In this document: positions 10,182 to 19,412 of the stretch, one piece after another
Layout: each line of letters begins with the position of its first letter
Numbering within the stretch: position 1 is the stretch's first letter
NCBI GenBank assembly: GCA_030141605.1
Contig: JAQGDQ010000810.1
Location: forward strand, 1-64,000
Origin: Tubiluchus corallicola
Lineage: Eukaryota > Priapulida > Priapulimorpha > Priapulimorphida > Tubiluchidae
Reading direction: 5' to 3'
DNA: 64,000 bases
Notes under the pieces: model-generated
The model's input: the letters and a program-made list of their open reading frames with translations, nothing else
What the model was told of the DNA's origin: nothing
Databases searched by the model: none
Position numbers and translations under genes: made by a program

Positions 10182-10600
10182 GCAAGATGCCCACACTGTA
10201 TCTCGACTCTAGGCAGAGAAGAGCTGCACAAGCAGCCAACGGCTAGAGGGCAGAGGAGGTCAAGTGACCCAACGGCCATGTGTAGAGGAGTAAACCTTCC
10301 AAATCAGGAGTGGAGCCCCGAAGGCGGACCAGTGCAGCATGTTCAGTGACTCCGGCAGCTCCTGCAGCCAACCTGGTACCAAACGTATCGCTCCGCTTTC
10401 CTTTGGACTACACCAGGGAGGAAGAGAGGGGGTTCCTGTTGCCTGGGCAACCCAGGATCTCCATACACCTTGCCCAGGCGTGCACCCTGGTTCAAGGATC
10501 GGATTGCTCAGCCACAGTCGACGCTGCAGCTCCATTGTCTTCCGAGACAGAAGGATGACAACAAACCAAGGTTAGAGTTAGGGTCAAGGTTAAGGTTAGG
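10182..10600 (+). mobile_element. GC-rich tail of the 5S-headed element
   Basis: About 400 bp, clearly more GC-rich than its surroundings, starts at the 3' end of the 5S sequence. It ends in GGTTAGAGTTAGGG-type repeats resembling those just before the 5S head. I see no convincing reading frame. The matching short repeats suggest one inserted unit. Confidence 0.45.
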
Positions 10601-10629
10601 GTAATTAAATTGTAAGCTCCTTCCGAGCC

Positions 10630-10870
10630 AGTTTGTTTGTAAGCACATATACCAGGTGGTCATGTGTTCGATACCGCATCAAGGTAATACCAGACTTTAA
10701 AAATTGAACGCGATGTTTCCCTGCCTGGCGGTATTTTTACAGTAAGAGGCTCATGTTGTCAACTTTAAAGACAACTTTAAAAAAGGTTATTTTTATTATT
10801 ATTATTACTATTATTATTATTATTTTTACCATTACCATTACTATAATTATTATTATTATTACACGAAGAG
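10630..10870 (+). mobile_element. tRNA-derived SINE, copy 2
   Basis: A B-box-like GTGTTCGATACC is followed by the same body as 8405-8700 (GGTAATACCAGACTTTAAAA, then TTTCCCTGCCTGGCGGTATTT) and an (ATT)n tail. The A box is poorly preserved. Confidence 0.6.
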
Positions 10871-11036
10871 TATAAATTAACAGAAAACCAAAATTTAAAT
10901 GTCCCAAAAAAAACATTTACTAGATTTTTTGTGACTGCATTAGGTTGATTTTTATTTCGTGCTATACACTATTTCAGTAGTTAATAGTATGGTACAAATA
11001 TGTTCAAATAATAATATGCTAATAATAATAGTACTA

Positions 11037-11328
11037 ACAGTGGTGGCGATGGTAATTGCAGTAGTAGCAATAGTAGTAGTAACAGCAGCAGTAACAGCAG
11101 CAACAGCAGCAGTAACAGCAGCAACAGCAGCAGTAACAGCAGCAGCAGCAGTAGTACCAGCAGTAACAGCAGCAGCAGTTGCAGTAGCAGCAGCAACAGC
11201 AGCAGTAGTAGCAGCAGCAGCAGCAGTAGCAGTAGCAGCAGCAGTAGTAGCAGCAGTAACAGCAGCAGCAGTAGCAGTACCAGCAGCAGTAGTAGCAGTA
11301 GCAGCAGCAGCATCAGCAGCAGCAATAT

Positions 11329-11364
<36 letters not shown>

Positions 11365-11502
11365 CAACAGCAGTAGCGGCAGCAGTAGCAGCAGCAGTAG
11401 CAGTAGCAGTAGTAACAGCAGCAGTAACCGCAGCAACAGCAGCAGCAGCAGTAGTATCAGCAGTAACAGCAGCAGCAGTAGCAGTACCAGCAGCAGTAGT
11501 AG

Positions 11503-11537
<35 letters not shown>

Positions 11538-11636
11538 ACAGCAGCCGCTGTAGCAGTAGCAGCATCAGCAGCAACAGCAGCAACAGCAGCAGCAACAGCA
11601 GCAGCAGCAAAAGCAGCAGTAGCTGTAGCAGTATTA
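11037..11636. repeat. 600-bp CAG/GTA (CTG on RAD9 strand) triplet-rich tract
   Basis: Imperfect AGC, AGT and AAC triplets run almost without interruption. On the RAD9 (minus) strand the tract reads as CTG/CTA and begins about 10 bases after the splice donor of exon 11646-11760. The long poly-Ala/Val and poly-Leu reading frames here are repeat artefacts. Confidence 0.95.
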
Positions 11637-11645
11637 ACATCATAC

Positions 11646-11760
11646 CATGTTTGCAGTGAAGTTGAAACACAAGTCTGGCTTCTTTCACATCAAGTTTCAA
11701 TTTACATTTATCTACGGTTTTCTCCAGGCTGCTCAGAGACTTGAAAACTGGGAGGCAGCA
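11646..11760 (-). CDS. RAD9: RAD9 exon (third of those found)
   Basis: On the minus strand the exon follows GATTTTCAG and ends before GTATGA. It encodes CCLPVFKSLSSLEKTVDKC then KLKLDVKEARLVFQLHCKHG. Human RAD9A reads SFLSVFRSLAMLEKTVEKCC then RLVVQLHCKFG. It starts in phase 0 after 15424-15561 and ends with one base of a Gly codon. The triplet tract at 11037-11636 lies just beyond its donor. Confidence 0.95.
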
Positions 11761-11889
11761 CTGAAAATCAAAAACACGACTTCACATTAACTTGAAAATA
11801 AGAGAGTGATCTTCTGAGACTCGCCACGGTCATCATCATAAAGGAGACAAAATGCTCTTTAAAATCTCAAAAAGTTTTTTTCGGGAGGT

Positions 11890-12787
11890 TTTATTCTTCA
11901 CCGACTTCATCAGCTGAAACGGCTTGTGAAGCCTAGATCTTGAAACATCTTTCTATATTCTTCAAGATCCAGCTGAAACTTCATCAGCTGAATCTGCTTG
12001 TGAGGCCTAGATCTTGAAACATCTTTCAAGATCCTTCAAGATCCAGCTGAAACTTCATCAGCTGAAACTGCCTGTAAGGCCTAGATCTTGAAATGTCTTT
12101 CAAGATCCAGCTGAAACTGCTTGTGAGGCCTAGATGTTGAAACATCTTTCAAGATCCTTCAAGATCCAGCTGAAAGTTCATCAGCTGAATCTGCTTGTGA
12201 GGCCTAGATCTTGAAACATCTTTCAAGATCCTTCAAGATCCAGCTGAAACTTCATCAGCTGAAACTGCCTGTAAGGCCTAGATCTTGAAACGTCTTTCAA
12301 GATCTAGCTGAAACTGCTTGTGAGGCCTAGATGTTGAAACATCTTTCAAGATCCTTCAAGATCCAGCTGAAACTTCATCAGCTGAATCTGTTTGTGAGGC
12401 CTAGATCTTGAAACATCTTTCAAGATCCTTCAAGATCCAGCTGAAACTTCATCAGCTGAAACTGCCTGTAAGGCCTAGATCTTGAAACGTCTTTCAAGAT
12501 CCAGCTGAAACTGCTTGTGAGGCCTAGATGTTGAAACATCTTTCAAGATCCTTCAAGATCCAGCTGAAAGTTCATCAGCTGAAACTGCTTGTGAGGCCTA
12601 GATCTTGAAACTATCTTTCAAGATCTTTCAAAATCCAGCTGAAACTTCATCAGCTGAAACTGCCTGTAAGGCCTAGATCTTGAAACATCTTTCAAGATCT
12701 TTCAAGATCCAGCTGAAACTTCATCAGCTGAAACTGCCTGTAAGGCCTAGATCTTGAAACATCTTTCAAGATCCTTCAAGATCCAGG
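11890..12787. repeat. Composite tandem array (74-bp and 59-bp units)
   Basis: Units share CTTCATCAGCTGAAACTGC, GGCCTAGATCTTGAAAC and TTTCAAGATCCTTCAAGATC. A shorter variant lacking one block recurs about every 197 bp (12090, 12290, 12487), so there is higher-order structure. Each unit contains short palindromes (TCAGCTGA, AGATCT-like). It lies in the RAD9 intron between exons 15424 and 11646. Confidence 0.93.
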
Positions 12788-13083
12788 CCATACGAGTAGT
12801 TTCAGTTGACGAAGTCCATGGAGGATGACAGCTCTTGGAAAAAGTTGAGATTCAAAGGGACTTTTGTCTTCTTTATGATAATAACTTCACAATCTAACCA
12901 GTTAGAATTTAGAATTAAACGCATCGGCTATAAAACTAGTTAACTTTCTTTATAAATTCTGTAACTATCTGTTTATTGTTTACTAACAATGTTTATTGAT
13001 TGCGCAGTGTATTATAGTGTACTTTTGGATACATGTAATTATTTTAGTACGAGCAAACATAACAAACACGTATGAATATAGCA

Positions 13084-13502
13084 CAGGGGTGTGCAAACTG
13101 CGGCCCGCCGAGAGATCTTGTGCGGCCCGCGAAGAGCTTTGTCAACGTAATGAAAGTGCGGCCCACGCGATCCAGCTGAAGTCTCCGCCAATATCGCGAA
13201 GATAGCGCGGGTAGTTTTTTCCTCTAGATCGGATGGCATTAACCCTTACAAGACCCTTGTCACTTAATGTCACTGTCGGACATGACGAAATATATGGTTT
13301 TTAATATAAATTTTAATAACTTCTAAAATAGTTTTTTGAGTGTAGTAGTGTAGTAGTAGTGATGATGTGCGCAAATCGGATGCAAAAAAAATCGTTACTA
13401 GGTCCTACTGTACTTGGCTCCTTGACCAAACTGCATGTGGCCCACAGGAATTGCGGGAATGTTTAATGTGGCCCGGCTAGTCAGATAATTTGCACACCTC
13501 TG
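13084..13502 (+). mobile_element. hAT MITE, copy 1
   Basis: The ends CAGGGGTGTGCAAACTGCGG and TTTGCACACCTCTG are inverted. The element is flanked by a perfect 8-bp duplication ATATAGCA (13076-13083 and 13503-13510), the hAT signature. The GCGGCCCGC-rich ends are typical of this MITE type. A second copy is at 21171-21630. Confidence 0.93.
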
Positions 13503-13510
13503 ATATAGCA

Positions 13511-14800
13511 CAACATTCAACTTCAACCAGAACAGGAATGGGTACATGCAACAGTAGATGCTAAGCAAACTGGAGATATCATTACAAAACTCCCAATCAC
13601 AGGATAGTATCACAGTTTTCAATTACACCAGTACGGATGTTAAACTATACAAATTTGGCGAGACGATAGCAATACGATACTTTTTTCCAACAATACGGTA
13701 GCGATAATCTATTTTATTAGCTGGTGCCGGCCATGGATAGATAGTCCGTTCAGCGGTGGGTGTGGTAGGCATATTTAGATTTCACGAGAGGGTCACGCCA
13801 TCCCGTAACGGGCGTTTCCTCGGACACAACTCATGATTTTTTCGAAATTTTGGAAACCAAGCAGCCTGCAGGAAAAACGTTCTAGCGGGGCCTGGTGGGA
13901 CTCTCAAAAGGAGATATATAGCTCTTTAGAAAGAGGAAGAACGGGGCTACACGATGATGTGGGCTATATTTTAGGACACGTCCACCAAAAGGAGTACCGA
14001 CGAGTTAATTACATGTTCTATTTCTGGCAATTTTCGCTTGGAAAACTGCTGGTGCAAAGCCATTGTTCTGACGTCATCCATTATACTCTGTCTGTAACCT
14101 TATAACTTTAATTCAGTAAAAGCTGCTGCTGGCTTTGCATTACGAGTGATGAATATGTAGGATGTTCGCACATTATTGATTATATATAAGTGTATTTATA
14201 CGCAAAATTTTTTGCGAGGCCTTTGCTAGTTAATAATTAAAATTATTAAGTGCTTCAGTGCATTCAGTACTCTATACTTAAATGGCTGTTAGTTGTGAAA
14301 CACAAGTTTGTTTACGATAATGATTCATACACAAGTAAACAGATAAACATACTACTAGGGCAAAAATATTTATCTATGTTACCTGCATACGACTGGGAAA
14401 GTGACACTAAGGATACGGTACAAAATACTTGACATTAGCCTGTCAGTGTCGAAGTACATAAAGGGGCCTCTATGCTTTGTCAGTATGATTCAGAATGAAG
14501 ATAGCCCTTATTGCCAGGCAAATGTACAAGAAAATGATTCGACTTGTGACAAGTTTATAATTTAAATAATTCTTTTTATTCACTAATTTGCATAATTACT
14601 GTAAATAAATGTAAAAGAAAAGTGAAGAGATTTTATAAAAGTAAGCGATTAGTAACGATGCGTGCCAATAATCGATAATTATCGATAGGTATCATTAGCG
14701 TCGACATCCCTAAGGCTTTAGTACCTATGATGAACGTTAAAATAACTTCGCCATCAACAAGATTTGAACTGGCAACTTTGAGCCTCAGTCAAGTTTTTTT
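13511..14800. other. RAD9 intron segment, possible old DNA transposon
   Basis: No exon is seen. CGATAGCAATACGATA near 13665 and, reversed, GGGATGTCGACGCTAATGAT near 14690-14712 resemble degenerate inverted ends of one element of about 1 kb. No duplication could be confirmed. A 90-codon frame at 13833-14105 shows no recognisable domain. Confidence 0.3.
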
Positions 14801-14809
14801 ACTTTTTTT

Positions 14810-15370
14810 TATTTTATTATTATCACATTCAGTACAATATAATGACATTAAGCACACAGTGACATCAAAATTATTACTTCATACTGTATCAAATTGTTAT
14901 GTTTCATTCACTATCGTTATCATAAAAGAATAGTTGTACTGCAGTGGGCTAGAGAAGCAAAGGCTTGTATAAGCCCACTGCCATGTGAACCCGATAAAAA
15001 AAGAATGGATTAGTGAACAAAAAAAAAGAACTGGGAGAAAGGTTAGATCACACAGGAAGGGTAGAAGGATGTGTTAGTGGAAATGGTAGGAAGAAAGATA
15101 GTAGATTGTGCGATGTTGACATCAGCTCTAAAGATTTATCAATGATGCCTTGTTTTGCATAATCTGTACCAGGATTGTGGTATGACTGCTGCAGTAGGTG
15201 TGGGAAATTAGGAAGTGTTGTACTTGTTGAGAATTATTGCTCTGTATTTCTTTTTAAATTTTTGAATTGGCTGAACAGTTTTTAATTCATCATTTATGTC
15301 ATTGCAAAGCGTTGGACCAACATTTGCAATGAATTGCCGTGCCACGTCTGTTCTACAGAAATTTACAAAT
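14810..15370 (-). mobile_element. LINE 3' end with broken reverse-transcriptase C-terminus
   Basis: On the minus strand, 15365 down to about 15230 encodes TDVARQFIANVGPTLCNDI then NDELKTVQPIQKFKKKYRAI and a stop. This matches the end of CR1/L2-like LINE proteins (FxxxxGPxxWNxIPxxI...SFKxxLKxxL). The 3' UTR that follows contains a stem CAGTGGGCT...AGCCCACTG near 14945-14985. A second copy of this UTR lies in opposite orientation at 28965-29245. Confidence 0.75.
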
Positions 15371-15423
15371 TAATAAAGCACTTTATAAACCTGCTAACCT
15401 AAAACACAAGTGATTAAACTTAC

Positions 15424-15561
15424 CTTCATGGCAATTTTGCATCTGACTGAATCTTCCTCGATATCAACAGCATCGCTAACGACAAATGACGCGAAAAATG
15501 TTCTTCTGAACAAAAAACACGCGTAGGCCGATCTGGATGAATTCACGGTTCTCAAGGCGAG
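15424..15561 (-). CDS. RAD9: RAD9 exon (second of those found)
   Basis: Forty-six codons on the minus strand between CATGTTTAG and GTAAGT. They encode [16 protein letters not shown] (identical to human RAD9A over these 16 residues), a diverged loop, then [10 protein letters not shown] (human LLRCKILMK). This is the heart of the first PCNA-like domain. RAD9 forms the RAD9-HUS1-RAD1 ring that is loaded at DNA damage in the nucleus and activates ATR through TopBP1. Both boundaries are phase 0. This exon alone is enough to name the gene. Confidence 0.97.
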
Positions 15562-16138
15562 CTAAACATGGAAATAAAAAGCTTGTGAAGTATTTAGTAA
15601 ACGAGCAGCGTTATTACAAAAAAAGAAATTGAAAACTATACCAAAATCGAATTTTTCATGAGCTGAACTGAAATTAAAATCAAAACTGAAATTCCTTTGA
15701 AAACTAATCAATTATGACACGAATATAAGTGTATATATACTGAACACTCCGTACAAGTTTGATTTTAAGAGATGAATTGGTTACTGTGCGTGATTAGCGA
15801 CAGCAGTTATGCAGCGCTGAGCCTGATTAGTGAATGAATAGGTGACCAACGGTTCAATATTCATTCCGGGTGGTTCCACATTGCATGCGTGTGTTTGTCT
15901 CATGAGGGAAGATGCATATGAATCTCATCTTGGTAGCCCACACATAATAACAAAAAAGTTCCAGTACCACCACCAGCTACATAGATCTACTAAGCTGTAT
16001 AGGTGAGTGCTGGATTCAAGTTTGCTCAGTGAAAACTGTAAAATTTACTATTGCAGGCAGTAAACGTGTTTTAACCACTGCTGGAAATTGAACTCAGGAC
16101 TTTGTTTTACCGTTACTACACGATTGCTAGATGCTTAC

Positions 16139-16209
16139 ACTTTCCTCCAGCGGTTCAAAGTACAACTCATCGCCGATCTTTGAGAGCGAATGAATGGCAC
16201 GAGCAAAAA
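16139..16209 (-). CDS. RAD9: RAD9 exon (first secure exon, near the N-terminus)
   Basis: On the minus strand the exon follows AATTTTAG and ends before GTAAGC. It encodes FARAIHSLSKIGDELYFEPL then EES; human RAD9A has [21 protein letters not shown] at residues about 15-36. It starts with two bases (TT), so the upstream exon must end with one base, most simply G for Val. The eight secure exons total 862 coding bases, about 287 residues. That covers almost the whole clamp domain of a family whose human member has 391 residues; the first dozen or so residues and the C-terminal tail are missing. Confidence 0.95.
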
Positions 16210-16392
16210 CTAAAATTAAAAGAAAAAAGGTAAAGAACTAATAAACTGAACATAGAACGTAACCACCTATTAATAAGCACAAAAAAAATCTATGGTGTGA
16301 CTGTCTGGCTAGAGATACAATTTACATTGCAGTTAAAGATAAAATAATTACTTACCGTACATAAATTAATTTAGTCTACCAGTTACTAATTA

Positions 16393-16873
16393 TCTGAAAC
16401 AGGCCGGGGGGTTTTGGGGTTCGCATAGGCCCCCATGGGGGTTCAAGGGGGCGAAGCAACAAATTGCAATTTTGTGACTATAGAGAGCCTCTAAGTGGAC
16501 TTAAAATATCAGTTACCTTGTTTCATGCATAATTTAAAATACCCGACTATCAAGGATACATGATACCTAATTGTCTCAAAAACGCCAAAGTACTGGCCGC
16601 TCCTATGCAAAAGTATATAAAAACCGTCTGCAATTGACTCACATAACTCCACACAATTGATTCTATATTTTTATACATAGAGATATACACGTGGTTACAC
16701 TGATGTATGTGATATAAACAAAGTGACGGCCTGCCACCTAGCGGTCAGTTTGTGAAATAATGCACTGGGTCCGTAAAAATTTTCTCAACGATTTTTTGCG
16801 ATTTATAAAAATGGCACTACTGGTCTTCCAAAAACTCGGAATCCCGCGTACCTGCGGAAAATTCTCATCCCTG
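16393..16873 (-). mobile_element. MITE family A, copy 3, truncated at one end
   Basis: Reverse orientation. The 5' TIR is present at the right end (ATTCTCATCCCTG, 16861-16873). The other TIR is missing: the family sequence begins abruptly at TCTGAAACAGGCC. It lies in the first large RAD9 intron. Confidence 0.88.
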
Positions 16874-16974
16874 ATTGTTTACTAACAACTCCTGCACAAG
16901 TAAAGTGACAGGTGGGGAAGACACTGGTTGATATTAGGACTGACGTACGACCTGCTATGATCACAAGGGACCCA

Positions 16975-17150
16975 CACTGAATAGTCTAGTGGTCACGGAA
17001 CTGCAACTATAATCCAAAAGTACCCAGTTCAAACCCAGACTCGGTCTCAACTCTCACACATTTTTTATTTCGGCTCAAGTTTGGTTTCAGAAATTTTAAT
17101 AAATTCCACCATTCTTAATCTTACCATTATTAAGCTTACAGATAATTGGT
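16975..17150 (+). mobile_element. tRNA-like SINE, second family, copy 1
   Basis: A-box-like TAGTCTAGTGGTCACGG and B box CAGTTCAAACCC, followed by a body (ACATTTTTTATTTCGG, then TTTGGTTTCAGAA) also seen after the B box at 23600. A similar unit begins at 35925. Confidence 0.5.
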
Positions 17151-17189
17151 TTATTAGTTTTGATTGTTTCATGCCTGAAAAATTGCTTT

Positions 17190-18300
17190 GCATTATTATT
17201 ATTATTATTATGAGTTTATTTCGTATAAAAATATACAGTTTACAAAGATAAAGATGTTAGTAAAACAGGTAATGCGATGTTAGTAAAGTAACATATCTAC
17301 AGACGTTCAACTTTATAATAACCACACATTGTAGTTCCCTTGTAATTATATTACAGTATACAGTCTTGTAAGGAGCTATAATAGGTATCTTAAAACATAA
17401 TCTTTAAATGAGTTCTTAACCTTTAATTTTAAATTTTCGTTTAGATCTACAGTACAACCATATTTAAATCTTAAATTTACTTTACTGTTATTTACGTTGT
17501 GATTTAAACTTTCAAATAACAAAAGTCAACATGATAAGATGCGTAATTGGTATCAATTTAGCATGGCAAAATAAACAATGGTAAATACATTAAGGGAAGA
17601 GAAAATAATTGAACGAAAAACTAAAACTATAGTATAGTAAACGAATACTGTACTAATATTATTATAGTGAAAAGAGCTAATCAAACATTAGCAATGATAA
17701 AGGAACAGTTTGTATCTAGAGACATCACCCAAATTCGACCCAGTATAGATTTTCATTCAATAGCTGCGTTTATAAATTGACTGCATTGCTTGTTTTTTGT
17801 GTGAATTTGTCACATTGATTACTGATTGCTTTTGTTCATTTACTCCATTTAAGACTTACTGCACAAATTTTCTTCCTTTTGTTTTTGTTTTGTTGTGCAT
17901 TCATTATTTAACTACATTTTCGTTCACTCGCTGCATTTTAGTTCACTCGCTGCATTTATGATTTAACCAGATTGCTTGCTTTTTTGTTGTTGCATTCATG
18001 ACTTGTTCAGTTGTTGTTTTAATATTTAACTGCATTATTTGCTTGCTTTTTTTCCATTGGTATAATTATAATATAACTGCTTTGCATTTTGTTTATTTGC
18101 TACACTTAAGACCTAACCACGTATTTATTCACTTAGCCATGTAGTCTGCCGTGCTTTATAATATTTCTAAGTTATGTAGGGGTGGCTGACTCGATGACCT
18201 CCTGGTCTTTCGCCACCCCATCTCTACATACTTTGTATAATTTGTTGTATTTGCGCTATAAATATTATATTAGAGATAAATAAACCTTTGAATTGAATTG
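17190..18300. mobile_element. Two LINE 3' ends facing away from each other
   Basis: The left edge (about 17190) looks like a minus-strand LINE tail: (ATT)n after an AATAAA read in reverse. The right edge (18258-18300) is a plus-strand tail, AATAAACC then repeated GAATT. A stem near 18180-18225 (GGGGTGGC...GCCACCCC) also occurs, in reverse, near 55050-55100. The exact boundary between the two is unclear. Confidence 0.45.
17729..17756 (-). CDS. RAD9: Candidate RAD9 start exon (weak)
   Basis: On the minus strand an ATG opens the peptide MKIYTGSNL plus one G before GTGATG. Joined to exon 16139-16209 this gives MKIYTGSNLVFARAIHSLSK. The phase is right, and the family starts MKC...GxNVKV. However, it is about two residues short, the donor is poor, and it lies inside LINE-derived sequence. 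Chance is a real possibility. Confidence 0.25.
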
Positions 18301-18302
18301 AA

Positions 18303-18790
18303 TTTAGTAAGACCCAAATCAGAGTATTGTGTACAAGCATGGAATCCACACTATAGAAAATACATACAGCTTCTAGAGGGTGTGCAGGGTAGGGTGATCA
18401 ACATGATTGAAGGTATGGAAGAAATATCAATACAAGAGAGGCTTAGGAAATGATCACTTACAACCTTACAGCTGAGAAGACGTACAGGAGACTTGATACA
18501 AACGTATAAAATTATGCATTGGTTAGGTGGCAATGAAACAGAAAAAACGTTTACACTGGCAAATAATGGCACAACCAGAGAGCATTCGCTGAAAATTTAA
18601 AAATAAAATATAGAGCTAAATCGGATTTTGGAAAATAATTTTTCACAGAAAGGGTTGTTAGAGAGTGGAATTTACTCCCATCTGAAATCGCTAAAGCTTC
18701 TTCGGTAAACAATTTCAAGAACAAGCTGGATAGATATTTAGATACGAAATATGGGTTGCAATTAGCTTGCTCAATCAACTTCTACCACTC
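18303..18790 (+). mobile_element. CR1/L2-like LINE reverse-transcriptase 3' fragment, several stops
   Basis: The plus strand encodes VRPKSEYCVQAWNPHYRKYI, then LTTLQLRRRTGDLIQTYKIM, LANNGTTREHSL, FSQ, ESG and KNKLDRYL in changing frames. This is the standard order at the C-terminus of CR1-type LINEs. At least three stops and two frameshifts make it dead. Long minus-strand frames over it are shadows. Confidence 0.85.
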
Positions 18791-19253
18791 TTATATTTTA
18801 AGAGTGGCGATATGGCAACTGTAAAATATGTAATTTGAGAACGAAAATGATCAGGAAGTTTTACTCTTAACATTGATTCCTGGTATGATGCACTTCATTG
18901 AGCACATAATGAGTCTCTTTTACTAACATCAACGCTTAAATTGGTATGATTTCCTACACCAGAATAGCACGCGCGGCTTCCAAACAATTTTGTTTTGCTA
19001 GGAAACACGTGAGTGACATGTGCGACTTTTGTGCCCTCGAGTGATAAGATAACAAACTAAACGTTTTTGGTAATAAAAGTTTCTATTATAAGAAACATAC
19101 AATCTTTACGCCAATAAATAAGTGTTTAAGTAATTTACCAACAAAAGTCTACTGTTAATCGTTTTTATAAATCATACAGACCTAAGAATTTGCCTTAGAA
19201 TAAATCGCATTTTGTTGACAACATTTGCCGGGCAAGGCAATTCCAGTTTTAAA
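18791..19253. promoter_or_regulatory. Probable promoter and 5' UTR region of the unassigned gene
   Basis: The last stretch before the start codon at 19254. It lies between two divergent genes (RAD9 leftward, the unassigned gene rightward). There is no clear TATA box or CpG-dense block. The short distance to the RAD9 5' region would allow a shared regulatory region. This is inferred from position only. Confidence 0.3.
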
Positions 19254-19412
19254 ATGGCCGACAAAAGTGATAATTTTGGTAATTTTGGTGGCAATAAATT
19301 TTCTAATTCCGCTCTTTATGTACAGTTAGCTAAACCTTTACGAGAAGACGATGGAGAAACTTTCACTCAGCTTTATGACAAAGAAATTCCAAAAGACATA
19401 TCTAACGAGCAG
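19254..19412 (+). CDS. Unassigned long protein, exon 1 (start)
   Basis: The start AAAATGG has a good context; the exon ends before GTAAGT after 53 codons (MADKSDNFGNFGGNKFSNSA at the N-terminus). It is the first of nine exons whose phases fit throughout: 53 + 21 + 455 + 107 + 728 + 131 codons, about 1,495 residues. The reconstructed protein has no obvious enzyme or membrane domain. It has charged helical segments, long Ser/Asn/Thr-rich stretches and several Lys/Arg clusters that could act as nuclear import signals. I do not recognise the family. The stop-free 14 codons upstream are treated as 5' UTR because of the better context of this ATG. Confidence 0.7.

Noticed and set aside
10260-10575. 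Frames of 78-91 codons on both strands in the GC-rich tail after the 5S sequence
   Set aside because: Explained by high GC and few stops; no family features and no splice context.
10959-11744. Poly-Ala/Val (plus) and poly-Leu (minus) frames of about 240-260 codons
   Set aside because: Triplet-repeat artefact. Only the minus-strand part at 11646-11760 is coding (RAD9).
16060-16135. Minus-strand tRNA-like SINE beside the RAD9 donor
   Set aside because: Only a poor B box (GAGTTCAATTTCC) is visible and no body match was found.
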